Source: Gammaproteobacteria bacterium (GTDB lineage: Bacteria; Pseudomonadota; Gammaproteobacteria; Steroidobacterales; Steroidobacteraceae). From it: 64,000 nt of DNA. Below the pieces are notes generated by a model. It did no database searches and was not told the DNA's origin. It was given only the letters and a program-made list of their open reading frames with translations. Within the stretch, counting starts at the first letter, position 1. The number at the start of each line of letters is the position of its first letter. Of this stretch, positions 27,434-35,770 are shown in pieces. The DNA is taken from positions 62,001-126,000 of the forward strand of contig CANGOP010000003.1 in the NCBI GenBank assembly GCA_947455595.1. Direction: 5' to 3'. Position numbers and translations under genes: made by a program.

Positions 27434-29539
27434 ATGATCAAGCGCTTCGGGTCTGTTGCCGCGAGTTTCATCATGGTCGCTATTTGCGCCGTCAGCGCCG
27501 CGCCTGGGGCGAGAGCGGCCAGCTTCACCATTGCTCAGGTCTTGAGCGCACCTTTTGCTTCTGATCTCGTGGGCTCGCCGGAAGGCCGCTCCATCGCATG
27601 GGTCAGTCGCTCGCAGGGTGTTCGCAATATCTGGACAGCGCAGATCGGGGGAACCGGCTCGTCCGAGTCGCGGCAATTGACGCGCTATACACTCGATGAC
27701 GGACTTGATCTCGGAGATCTGACCTTTGTTCCACGCCACGATCTCATCGCCTTCGTGCGGGGTGGCGATCTGGAGTTTCCGGACAAGCCCGCGGCCAATC
27801 CGGCGAGTCTTGTGGATGGGGTTACGCGCGAAGTTTTCCTGATTTCGCTCAAGGGAGGCGCGCCGATTGCCGTGGCGGCCGGACATGCCCCCGTCGCATC
27901 GCCAACCGGAGACCGACTCTTATTTATTCGTGAGGGTGCCCTCTATACAGCGTCCTTGCCAAAGCCCAGTCAGCCGCAGCGGCTCTTTCAGGCTCGCGGC
28001 GCGGTGGACATGCCGCGGTTCTCCCCTGACGGTCGTCGCATCGCGTTCGTAAGTCAGCGCGGAGACCACAGTTTCATCGGCGTGTACACGTTTGCCGATC
28101 GGTCTTTACGATGGCTTGATCCCGCTTTCGCCTTGGATACGGAGCCGACCTGGTCACCGGACGGTCGGGAGATCGCGTTCATTCGACTACCGCCTCCGAA
28201 AGCAGAGGTCGGAATTGGCCCCCATCGTGCAGCTCCCCCATGGGCGATCCGCATTGCGTCGGTGGATGGCACTTCTGTCCGGGAGGTCTATCGCGGGCCC
28301 CAAGGTCAGGGGAGCGTTTTTCATCCCATGGCGAGCGAGCATCAACTCATCTTTGCCGGCGAGAGCCTGATCTTCCCTGCCGAGAATGACGGTTGGAACC
28401 ATCTCTATTCTGTCCGCCTTTCCGGCGGCCCGGCGACCTTGCTCACGCCAGGATCGTTTGAGATCGAGTGGGCAGCGCCAAGTCTCGACAATCGACAGGT
28501 GGTGTATTCGTCCAACGCAGGCGATCCGGATCGACGTCATATGACAGCGTTGGAAGTTGCTACCGGGCGGGTGAACGCCGTCACGACCGGCAATGGGATT
28601 GAGGTGAGTCCTGTTCCGTTACACGGCGGGGCGCTCGCCTATCTGGCCGCCGATGCTCGCCAACCGATGCACGCGGTAATCCGTCACGGAGATCGCGTGG
28701 AAGCACTGCTCGCGGAAGGTATTCCGACTGATTTTCCATCCACACACCTCACGATGCCGCAGTCAGTCACGCTGCCGATGCGGGCTGGCCAAACGGCGCA
28801 CGGACAGATCTTCCTGCCAGCGACGGACGGCAAACGACATCCGGCCGTCATTTTCATGCACGGTGGGCCCGTTCGGCAGATGCTGGCGGGCTGGCATTAC
28901 ATGGACTATTACTCGAACGCGTATGCCATGAACCAGTATCTGGCGAATCACGGCTATGTCGTTCTGTCGTTGAACTACCGTGCCGGCATTGGGTATGGCT
29001 TCGATTTCCGGGAGGCTGAGCATTACGGTTCGCAAGGCGCCAGTGAATATAACGACCTGCTTGCCGCCGCTGAATTCTTGCGTGCGCGCGCCGATGTTGA
29101 ACCGAGTCGGATAGGGCTGTGGGGCGGCAGCTACGGCGGATACATGACAGCCCTAGGCCTAGCGCGCAACTCGGATCTCTTCGCTGCGGGTGTTGATTTG
29201 CACGGCGTGCACGACTGGTATAACTGGAGCCTCGGCGTGCGTGATCGGGCGCCGTATTATGCGGCAGATATTCCGAGTGAAACGCTGGCCACGGCTTATC
29301 GATCGTCACCCATCTCGTCGATTGATGACTGGCGGTCGCCAGTTCTGCTCATCCACGGTGATGATGACCATAACGTTCCCTTTGATGAAACCGTTCGGCT
29401 CGTGACCGCGCTACAAGATCGCGGTCTCAACTATTCTGAACTGGTTTTCCCCGATGAAATTCATGGGTTTCTGCGACACGCATCTTGGCTGCGCGCGTAT
29501 CAGGCGACAGCCGACTTTCTTGATCAACACTTGAAGTAA
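27434..29539 (+). CDS. Secreted S9 family prolyl oligopeptidase-type serine peptidase
   Basis: A 701-residue S9 peptidase with a signal peptide (MIKRFGSVAASFIMVAICA). A beta-propeller with PD40-type repeats (RFSPDGRRIAFVSQ, TWSPDGREIAFIR) spans ~35-400. The C-terminal alpha/beta hydrolase domain carries Ser ~566 in LWGGSYGGYMTA, Asp in HGDDDHNVPF (~642) and His in EIHGFLRH (~676). It would cleave short peptides in the periplasm, often after proline. GGAG lies six bases before the chosen ATG. The domain arrangement also fits lasso-peptide isopeptidases, but no lasso genes are nearby. Confidence 0.9.
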   Translation: MIKRFGSVAASFIMVAICAVSAAPGARAASFTIAQVLSAPFASDLVGSPEGRSIAWVSRSQGVRNIWTAQIGGTGSSESRQLTRYTLDDGLDLGDLTFVPRHDLIAFVRGGDLEFPDKPAANPASLVDGVTREVFLISLKGGAPIAVAAGHAPVASPTGDRLLFIREGALYTASLPKPSQPQRLFQARGAVDMPRFSPDGRRIAFVSQRGDHSFIGVYTFADRSLRWLDPAFALDTEPTWSPDGREIAFIRLPPPKAEVGIGPHRAAPPWAIRIASVDGTSVREVYRGPQGQGSVFHPMASEHQLIFAGESLIFPAENDGWNHLYSVRLSGGPATLLTPGSFEIEWAAPSLDNRQVVYSSNAGDPDRRHMTALEVATGRVNAVTTGNGIEVSPVPLHGGALAYLAADARQPMHAVIRHGDRVEALLAEGIPTDFPSTHLTMPQSVTLPMRAGQTAHGQIFLPATDGKRHPAVIFMHGGPVRQMLAGWHYMDYYSNAYAMNQYLANHGYVVLSLNYRAGIGYGFDFREAEHYGSQGASEYNDLLAAAEFLRARADVEPSRIGLWGGSYGGYMTALGLARNSDLFAAGVDLHGVHDWYNWSLGVRDRAPYYAADIPSETLATAYRSSPISSIDDWRSPVLLIHGDDDHNVPFDETVRLVTALQDRGLNYSELVFPDEIHGFLRHASWLRAYQATADFLDQHLK

Positions 29540-29566
29540 GCCGGTGCCGCAATGCACAAAGGGCTC

Positions 29567-29591
29567 GGGGTTCGGCTTGATGCGGAACCCC
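29567..29591. terminator. Inverted repeat between convergent peptidase genes
   Basis: GGGGTTC and GAACCCC pair over 7 bp around an 11-base loop in the 58-base gap between the convergent S9 and M15 peptidase genes. No T-run follows on either strand. A weak bidirectional terminator is possible. Confidence 0.3.
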
Positions 29592-29597
29592 AGCCGC

Positions 29598-30356
29598 TCA
29601 GCGGTTTCCTCCCAGTTCCTCAAAACGCGTGTTTTGTAGGCGATAGTCTCGCCAGTCACGGTAATCGAAGTGCCACCATTCACTCTCGTACACCGTAAAT
29701 CCTTCAGCTTCCATCGCGCGCCGGAGCTGGTCTCTCGACGCGCGAGTTTGCAGAGTACCGCCAGCATAGGTTGGATAGGCCCGACTCGTCATTTCGTCGT
29801 ATAGGCTAGGCATATCAACGACCTGACCGGTAGCCAGTTGATAGAGCGTCAAGTCAACTGCACAGCCACGGTTATGTCGTGAGCCCTGAGAAGGGTCAGC
29901 GACGAACTCATGCTTGTCCGCCGGCGTCGCATCCCAGAATAGCTTCGTCACATACCAAGGACGATAGGCGTCGTGGACGAGGAGACCCAACCCGCTCTTC
30001 GACAGCGCGCGGCTGACACGAACAAGGGCCTGTGCTGCTGGCGCTTGGAGAAAGGCCCGAGCTTGGCTGTAGATGGGCGTGCCCAGAAAATTTCGGTGCG
30101 ACGCGTAGCGGATATCCAGATGGATGGATGGGTCCAGAGTCGTCAACTCAACGAGTTCGGAAGGGCGAAACTCACCAGTTTCAGCGGGCGGCGTCGCCGC
30201 GAGCGCCTCCGGTAGGAGCTCTTCGACCGGGCGGACCGGATCAACCCTGAAAAATGGCACCTCCGCGGCAGAGCCATCCATTTTCGGCTGCCCATGACCT
30301 GGCTGCACGCCGGCCAGTATGAGTAGGGCCGTCAACACCGTGGACATCAACCGCAT
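29598..30356 (-). CDS. Periplasmic D-alanyl-D-alanine dipeptidase (M15, VanX/DdpX-like)
   Basis: A 252-residue M15D peptidase with a signal peptide (MRLMSTVLTALLILAGVQPGHG). The zinc site is intact: SRHNRGCAVDLTLY (~157-170) supplies His and Asp, and ESEWWHFDY (~221) supplies Glu and His. LDIRYASHRNFLG and VHDAYRPWYV are also typical. It hydrolyses D-Ala-D-Ala, in secreted DdpX-like forms for peptidoglycan turnover or nutrient recovery rather than vancomycin resistance. GGAG precedes the chosen ATG by six bases. It converges on the S9 peptidase gene and may act in the same peptide salvage. Confidence 0.88.
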   Translation of the reverse strand: MRLMSTVLTALLILAGVQPGHGQPKMDGSAAEVPFFRVDPVRPVEELLPEALAATPPAETGEFRPSELVELTTLDPSIHLDIRYASHRNFLGTPIYSQARAFLQAPAAQALVRVSRALSKSGLGLLVHDAYRPWYVTKLFWDATPADKHEFVADPSQGSRHNRGCAVDLTLYQLATGQVVDMPSLYDEMTSRAYPTYAGGTLQTRASRDQLRRAMEAEGFTVYESEWWHFDYRDWRDYRLQNTRFEELGGNR

Positions 30357-30443
30357 GGGGCGCTCCTTCCTCTCCGCGACGAGAATTGTCCACAAGATCA
30401 TAGGGCTGAAGCGCCCGCAGCGTGGACGCTACTGCCAAAAGAG

Positions 30444-30786
30444 TGGTGGGCCCGCAGGGATTCGAACCCTGAACCAAGGGATTCACTTGTCCCTGTGGTT
30501 TCCCACAGGAGTGGACTATCTCTTCACCCTCGCCTGCCTATAGAGGCTGCGGTCGGGTGCGGGACGCTCTAGCCTGTTTTTCAGGACGCTCGGGCTAAGC
30601 CCAGTCCACAGGTAGTCTCTGCACCTTCCGGCGGTCTACCGCCGGCTTGGCTCAGGGTTGCCAGCGCTCGCGCGGTGAGGTTTCCCTGAATTCATCCCGT
30701 CCACTTCGGGTGTTACCACCCGAAGGCACCATTCCGTCCGAGACGGATCGATGAGTCCCCTGCTCTAACCGTTGAGCTACAGGCCC
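30444..30786 (-). tRNA. tRNA-Ile(CAU) interrupted by a group I intron
   Basis: On the minus strand the 5' exon (30786-30751, 36 nt) and 3' exon (30483-30444, 40 nt with encoded CCA) join into a normal 76-nt cloverleaf. Acceptor stem GGGCCTG pairs with CGGGCCC including one G-U. The D-arm is GCTC/GAGC, the anticodon stem GGGGA/TCCCT with loop CTCATAA, and the T-arm CAGGG TTCGAAT CCCTG. The anticodon is CAT in DNA. GGGGACTCAT and the short variable loop fit the minor isoleucine tRNA, whose C34 is converted to lysidine by TilS to read AUA, rather than a methionine tRNA. The split falls right after the anticodon. Confidence 0.95.
30484..30750 (-). ncRNA. Self-splicing group I intron (IC3-like) in the tRNA-Ile anticodon loop
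   Basis: A 267-nt intron inserted between anticodon base 36 and base 37. Core signatures are the P7 strand GCAGAGACTA (30622-30613) and its partner GATAGTCCA (30520-30512), plus GAAACCT and CAACCCTGAGCCAAGC for P4/J-P6. P2 is closed by a GUAA loop, a 7-bp stem near the 3' end by a GAAA loop, and the last base is G. An internal guide GUG near intron bases 22-24 can pair with exon CAU, giving the conserved U-G pair at the 5' splice site. The core closely resembles the Azoarcus tRNA-Ile intron. There is no homing-endonuclease reading frame. Confidence 0.94.
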
Positions 30787-30794
30787 ATTCGCAT

Positions 30795-30800
30795 AGTGTA
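30795..30800 (-). promoter_or_regulatory. Candidate -10 element of the tRNA-Ile gene
   Basis: TACACT on the minus strand ends nine bases before tRNA base 1, the right distance for a -10 box. No convincing -35 box was seen at the expected spacing. Confidence 0.35.
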
Positions 30801-30866
30801 GCAAGCCATGATCCCCACCGGCAGAAGAGAACTGCACCTCCGGACAAGCCCCGGTAAACTCAAACG

Positions 30867-32270
30867 ATGATTCCCATCGTACTCGTTGCGCTACTGGCCG
30901 GCATCGCCGCCTATCTCCTTGGACAGCGGTCTAGTCGCCGTGTGGCCGATTCGGCTACGGCTGACCGCATGGAAACCGAACGCCGTGCGGCCGCCGCCGA
31001 GGCAAGGTCCCAAAGCGCCGAACAACAACGTGACCAGGCGCTCGGGCAATTGCACCAAACACAGATTCGGTTGCTGGAGCTACAAGGCGACAAGAGCCGC
31101 CTCGAAGCGGAATTGGTCTCCAGCCAGGCGCAAGTAACGCAGGAGCGGGAGCTGCTGAGCAAGACGCGCACCGAACTGACTGACACGTTCAAGGCGCTGG
31201 CAGGCGACGCCTTAAATGCCTCAACAGGCCAGTTCCTAAAGCTCGCTGCAGAGCGCTTTGCGCATCTGCAAACAGGAGCAAGTGCCGACCTCGAGCAGCG
31301 CCGGACGGCCATCGAGAGCCTCGTGAAGCCGGTGGCGGAGTCACTCGGCAAAGTGGAAAAGCAGATCGGTGAGATAGAGAAAAATCGTGTCGGTTCGTAC
31401 GAAAACCTCCTCGCGGTTGTCAATAATCTTCAGTCGACTCAACAGGATCTGCGACGGGAAACTGGAAACCTCGTTGGTGCCCTGCGTCGACCCAATGTGC
31501 GTGGCCGGTGGGGTGAACTGCAATTAAGACGCGTCGTGGAACTTTCGGGCATGCTCGACCGGGTCGACTTTCAAGAACAGGTCAATGTGGCTGGCGAAGA
31601 CGGAGCGTTACGACCTGACCTGATCGTGCGACTGCCAGGCGGAAAGAGCATCATTGTGGACGCCAAAGCGCCGCTAGCGGCGTATCTTGATTCGTTAGAA
31701 ATGGCAGACGACGACGCTCGCGCTCGTAAACTGGAAGACCACGCCAAGCAGATTCGCGATCACATCCAAAAGTTGTCTGCGAAAAGCTATTGGGCAGAGT
31801 TCGACACGCCGGAGTTCGTCGTTCTGTTCATTCCCGGAGAAGCTTTTTACAGTGCCGCTCTCGAACAGGATGCGACTCTGATCGAAAGTGGCATTGACCG
31901 AAAGGTCATCCTGGCCACACCCACAACCCTCATAGCGTTGCTGAAAACAGTGGCTTATGGATGGCGACAGGAATCGCTTGCCAATGACGCTCGCGAAATT
32001 GCGGCGCTCGGTCGAGATCTATATGAACGCTTAGGCACCATGGCGTCGCACTGGAATAAAATGGGGAAGGGCCTATCCACAGCGATGGGTGCTTACAATG
32101 AGGCTGTCGGGTCTCTGGAATCCAGAGTTCTCCCCGCCGCGCGTAAATTTCGTGATTTGAACGTAGCCGCGGAGGGCAAGGAGATTGATGTCATCCATCA
32201 ACTCGAAACCTTGCCGCGGACACTGACCGCAGAAGAGATGACCGCACTACCGCCACCCCCACAGGCTTAA
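30867..32270 (+). CDS. rmuC: DNA recombination protein RmuC
   Basis: A 467-residue RmuC protein. A single N-terminal membrane helix (IPIVLVALLAGIAAYLLG) is followed by a long Ala/Gln/Glu-rich coiled coil (~25-190) and the RmuC domain (~195-430), with the nuclease-like signature LIVRLPGGKSIIVDAKAPLA near residue 262. RmuC limits inversion at short inverted repeats and is thought to be a PD-(D/E)XK-fold nuclease; its biochemical action is unproven. Length is normal. It is divergent from the tRNA gene and precedes a secreted phosphoesterase by five bases. Confidence 0.94.
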   Translation: MIPIVLVALLAGIAAYLLGQRSSRRVADSATADRMETERRAAAAEARSQSAEQQRDQALGQLHQTQIRLLELQGDKSRLEAELVSSQAQVTQERELLSKTRTELTDTFKALAGDALNASTGQFLKLAAERFAHLQTGASADLEQRRTAIESLVKPVAESLGKVEKQIGEIEKNRVGSYENLLAVVNNLQSTQQDLRRETGNLVGALRRPNVRGRWGELQLRRVVELSGMLDRVDFQEQVNVAGEDGALRPDLIVRLPGGKSIIVDAKAPLAAYLDSLEMADDDARARKLEDHAKQIRDHIQKLSAKSYWAEFDTPEFVVLFIPGEAFYSAALEQDATLIESGIDRKVILATPTTLIALLKTVAYGWRQESLANDAREIAALGRDLYERLGTMASHWNKMGKGLSTAMGAYNEAVGSLESRVLPAARKFRDLNVAAEGKEIDVIHQLETLPRTLTAEEMTALPPPPQA

Positions 32271-32275
32271 GTCCA

Positions 32276-34096
32276 ATGATTGATCGACGACTGCTGATCG
32301 CTGCCGCCCTATCCGTCATGGTCTCAGCTCATGGTGACCCTCAAGCTCGGACGCCCATTCGACACTTGGTAGTGGTCATTGGTGAGAACGTGTCGTTTGA
32401 TGCTCTCTACGGCACCTACTCGCCCGCAGCTGGCCAACACATTGATAATCTGCGCTCGCGCGGGATTGTCCTCGAAAATGGCGCGCCAGGTCCGCATTAT
32501 TCAGATGCCGCTCAACATCGGTATCGCAACATCAACGGACGCTACTCGATTGATCTGAGACTCGACCGAGCCTACGGTAAGCTCCCGGCGCCCTCGTTGG
32601 TAGGAACCTACGATGCGGCCACGCTCGTCTGGCACGGCGACGTACCGGATCCGCGATTCGCCTCCCTCACGACAAACGGCCCCTACTCACTTACGCGCTT
32701 TGCGCCGTTCGGCTTAGATGCTGGTGTTGAGACGGGCGACCCGGTTCATCGTTTTTTCCAAATGTGGCAGCAAACGGCCGGCTCCAATAGCGACTTGCGT
32801 CGTTACGTATGGGTTGCAACCACCGCCGGCCGAGGCGCTGATACGCCCGAGGTGACAGCCCAAAACCCGGGCCAGGGTGGAGAGGTCATGGGCTTTCTCA
32901 ATATGGCCGCCGGGGATGCGCCGTATTTCCGGCAACTGGCCGACCAGTACGCGCTCAGTGACAACTACCATCAGTCAATCATGGGTGGAACGACCGCCAA
33001 TTTCATCGCGCTGGCGACGGGTGACGTCGCCCGTTACGAGATCGCCGGTCAGCCCATGCAACCCCCCGCTCAGCAGATTGAAAATCCCAATCCACAGAAG
33101 GGCAGTGAGAATTTCTACCGTCAGGACGGGTCGCACGGCGGCAGCTATGTCCGATGCGACCGAGACGATCCTGGCGCAGACGCAATACGCACCGTCCTGA
33201 AGCGACGCGGCATCGACCCAAACTGCGCAGGCGACACGTGGTATCTCGTTAATAACTACGATCCCCCTTTTCTCCCGGATGGAATGATCGTACCGCTTGC
33301 ACCAGACGCCCACGTCTATCCGCCGCAGAACCTACCGGAAATCGGCAGCGCTCTAACCGCCGGCCACGTGGAGTGGGCTTGGTATACAGGCGGGCGAGAT
33401 CGTGAGGACTTAGAGGACGATCACTTTTATGGGAAGGCCGCCGAACTGGCCAAGGAGCGAGCCCCGAATGCGACGGAGGAACAACTCCGCGCTCAAACGC
33501 TGCAGATCGCCCTGAATCTGGTCTACAACAACAGCGGCGACCCGCTTGTTTCATTCCCTCGGATCATTCAGGGCCCTGATCGCGCCCGCTTGAAAAACCT
33601 GAAGTCGTTTTACGCCAATGTAGAGCAGGGTGATTTGCCATCGGTGAGCTTTGTCGTGCCGAAGAACGTCGACAGCGGCCACCCGGGCTATTCGGCGACG
33701 GCTCGATATGAGTCCTTTATCCGCGAAATATTAGCGAAATTCGACAAGAATCCCGCCCTTTGGTCCGATACGGCCATCCTGATCACGACCGACGAAGGTG
33801 GCGGGTCGTTTGATTCCGGATACATTCAGACGCTCGACTTTTTCGGCGACGGCACCCGCATCCCCTTCCTGGTGATCTCGCCTTACGCTCGCAAAGGCTA
33901 CGTTGACCACGTTTACCAGGATCACGCCTCGATCCTGAAGTTCATTGAGTACAACTGGAATTTGCCGCCACTGTCATCGCGCAGCCGGGACCGCTTGCCG
34001 AATCCAGTGACTCACGCCGATGATCCTTACCGCCCGATCAATGGGCCGGCGATCGGGGATCTGACAAGCTTATTTGATTTCACGCACACGAATTGA
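32276..34096 (+). CDS. Secreted phosphoesterase (phospholipase C / acid phosphatase family)
   Basis: A 606-residue protein with a signal peptide (LLIAAALSVMVSAHG) and the alkaline-phosphatase-like phosphoesterase fold. The metal-site start is VVVIGENVSFDALYGTY (~35-50), the middle has SDNYHQSIMGGTTANF, and the C-terminal metal motif is TTDEGGGSFDSG, followed by DHASILKFIEYNW. The family includes phospholipases C and the acid phosphatase AcpA, which release phosphate or head groups outside the inner membrane. There is no twin-arginine motif, unlike many bacterial phospholipases C. Transcription may come from rmuC. It ends two bases from a convergent stop. Confidence 0.86.
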   Translation: MIDRRLLIAAALSVMVSAHGDPQARTPIRHLVVVIGENVSFDALYGTYSPAAGQHIDNLRSRGIVLENGAPGPHYSDAAQHRYRNINGRYSIDLRLDRAYGKLPAPSLVGTYDAATLVWHGDVPDPRFASLTTNGPYSLTRFAPFGLDAGVETGDPVHRFFQMWQQTAGSNSDLRRYVWVATTAGRGADTPEVTAQNPGQGGEVMGFLNMAAGDAPYFRQLADQYALSDNYHQSIMGGTTANFIALATGDVARYEIAGQPMQPPAQQIENPNPQKGSENFYRQDGSHGGSYVRCDRDDPGADAIRTVLKRRGIDPNCAGDTWYLVNNYDPPFLPDGMIVPLAPDAHVYPPQNLPEIGSALTAGHVEWAWYTGGRDREDLEDDHFYGKAAELAKERAPNATEEQLRAQTLQIALNLVYNNSGDPLVSFPRIIQGPDRARLKNLKSFYANVEQGDLPSVSFVVPKNVDSGHPGYSATARYESFIREILAKFDKNPALWSDTAILITTDEGGGSFDSGYIQTLDFFGDGTRIPFLVISPYARKGYVDHVYQDHASILKFIEYNWNLPPLSSRSRDRLPNPVTHADDPYRPINGPAIGDLTSLFDFTHTN

Positions 34097-34097
34097 G

Positions 34098-34856
34098 CTA
34101 GCGATGTAAACGTCGGGTTGCGATTCGGACCGACACGGCAACGCCGATAACCCCATAGACAGCCAGAAGTAGAAGACTTAAGACCGGGTGGGGAATGTCG
34201 TCGCCAAAGACAAGGCCACGTGAGAGCAACGCCGCATGCGCGAGTGGCAGGATCAGCGCAATCTTTTGAACGCTGACGGGCAGCGACTGCAATGGGAAGA
34301 AAACGCCCGACAGAAAGGACATAGGCGTCAAAACCAGCGTGAAGTAATACGCGAAAAAGTCAAAACCCTTGGCGATCGTGGTCATGACGAGCGCCAATCC
34401 AGCGACACAAAGACCGAGCAAAAAAAGCACCGGCAAAACGACCAGTGGCCGGAATCCGTGTGCGATTCCTAACGCATACATGATGAGCAAGATCGCGCTA
34501 CCCGAGAGCACCGCCTTGAGCGCTGCCCACAACCATTCTCCGATAACAATGTCAGCGACTGTCATGGGCGTGTGCAGAATGCCTTCCCAAGTACGCTGCA
34601 TTTTCAGACGTGAAAAAGCTGAATAGAGCGCTTCTGCCGTCGCACTATTCAATGTCGAGTAGCACAACATGCCGCCGGCGAGAAATTCGACGTAAGGGCG
34701 CCCGTTGACAGTTCCAACCAACGAGCCAATACCGAATCCGAAGCCGACCAAGTAAAAAAGCGGGTCCGCGAGGTTCGTCGTCAGAGACGGAATCATCAGC
34801 TTCCGCCAGACCAAGAAGTTGCGTTCGACGATGTGCAAGAAACGGAGGTTCATCAT
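34098..34856 (-). CDS. ABC-2 type transporter permease, NodJ-like
   Basis: A 252-residue permease with six transmembrane helices. It starts [20 protein letters not shown] and contains PLFYLVGFGFGIGSLVG, LAGGMLCYSTLNSATAEA and the FLSGVFFPLQSLP loop characteristic of the NodJ/DrrB branch of ABC-2 exporters. Together with the ATPase just upstream it would export a lipid- or polysaccharide-like molecule or a drug. Its ATG overlaps the ATPase stop, so the pair is coupled. The nodulation name reflects family only. Confidence 0.88.
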   Translation of the reverse strand: MMNLRFLHIVERNFLVWRKLMIPSLTTNLADPLFYLVGFGFGIGSLVGTVNGRPYVEFLAGGMLCYSTLNSATAEALYSAFSRLKMQRTWEGILHTPMTVADIVIGEWLWAALKAVLSGSAILLIMYALGIAHGFRPLVVLPVLFLLGLCVAGLALVMTTIAKGFDFFAYYFTLVLTPMSFLSGVFFPLQSLPVSVQKIALILPLAHAALLSRGLVFGDDIPHPVLSLLLLAVYGVIGVAVSVRIATRRLHR

Positions 34857-35770
34857 CAATCCCGAATGTCTCGACCAGTCAGCTTGATGAAGACGTCCTC
34901 GAGGTTGGCGACTCGGCGCATTGCGCGCAACTGAGGATAGGAACTCATCGCCGCGAGGATGGCATCGGCCGAGTGCGTGTAGCAAAACGCCGTTTCACCG
35001 GACACTTCCAGTCGCTCAACCAGTACAGACGCTTCCTTTTCTGCCCATTCATGAACGCCCTCACCGAAGACCTCGACGACGACTGGCTCAATATGCGATT
35101 CAATGAGTTGCCTAGGCGACCCTTCTGCGATGATTTTCCCAGCATCCATAATGCAAAGGCGGTCACAGAGGCGCTCGGCTTCATCCATGAAATGAGTAGT
35201 GAGAATCAGAGACTTGCCCTCTTTTGCCAAGCGTCGCAGGCCGTCCCAGACCAAGTGCCGAGCCTGTGGGTCCAGCCCCGTTGTAGGCTCGTCGAGAAAC
35301 AACACGTCGGGATCGTTGACCAAAGCACGTGCGATGGTGAGACGCCGCTTCATTCCGCCTGACAGCGCATCAATGCGGGCATCTGCACGATCCTCGAGAC
35401 CGGCCAACTCCAGCAACCGGGGCACCATCGCACGAGCGTCGCGCTTACTGATTTCGTAATAACGCGCCCACATGACGAGATTCTCGGTCACGGTGAAATC
35501 AGGGTCGAGGTTGTCGAATTGCGGCACCACGCCGACGCGATAGCGCGCCTCGCGCGCCATCGCTGGGATCGAATACCCGCATAGCTCAACACCGCCCTCA
35601 TCGGGGGCCGTCAATCCAAGACAACACCGCATCGTCGTCGTCTTGCCCGCGCCATTAGGCCCGAGAATTCCGAAGCACTCCCCGGCGGTGGCAGAGAACG
35701 TTGCGCCGTTCACGACCGGACGACCGTCGTAGGATTTCACAAGTCCCTGTACCGATAGAATCGCCGTCAC
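34856..35770 (-). CDS. ABC exporter ATP-binding protein, NodI/DrrA-like
   Basis: A 304-residue ATPase with Walker [10 protein letters not shown], signature LSGGMKRRL, Walker [14 protein letters not shown] and switch His in [12 protein letters not shown]. The ~80-residue C-terminal tail ([12 protein letters not shown] to [12 protein letters not shown]) is typical of the NodI/DrrA class and helps bind the permease. The GTG start at 35770 overlaps the upstream oxidoreductase stop as GTGA. The frame is open further upstream, but no start there is supported. It is translationally coupled on both sides. Confidence 0.9.
   Translation of the reverse strand: MTAILSVQGLVKSYDGRPVVNGATFSATAGECFGILGPNGAGKTTTMRCCLGLTAPDEGGVELCGYSIPAMAREARYRVGVVPQFDNLDPDFTVTENLVMWARYYEISKRDARAMVPRLLELAGLEDRADARIDALSGGMKRRLTIARALVNDPDVLFLDEPTTGLDPQARHLVWDGLRRLAKEGKSLILTTHFMDEAERLCDRLCIMDAGKIIAEGSPRQLIESHIEPVVVEVFGEGVHEWAEKEASVLVERLEVSGETAFCYTHSADAILAAMSSYPQLRAMRRVANLEDVFIKLTGRDIRD

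Noticed and set aside
27434-29539. S9 peptidase as a lasso-peptide isopeptidase with its biosynthetic cluster
   Set aside because: No precursor peptide, asparagine-synthetase-like cyclase or transglutaminase-like protease genes were found in the neighbourhood. A general S9 peptidase is the safer call.
29598-30356. VanX-like dipeptidase as a vancomycin resistance gene
   Set aside because: It is secreted, has no vanH/vanA-like neighbours, and fits the common periplasmic DdpX type.
30319-30837. Short open frames on both strands across the tRNA region
   Set aside because: They are translations of tRNA exons, intron and flanks. The RNA structure explains the sequence fully, and no intron endonuclease motif appears.
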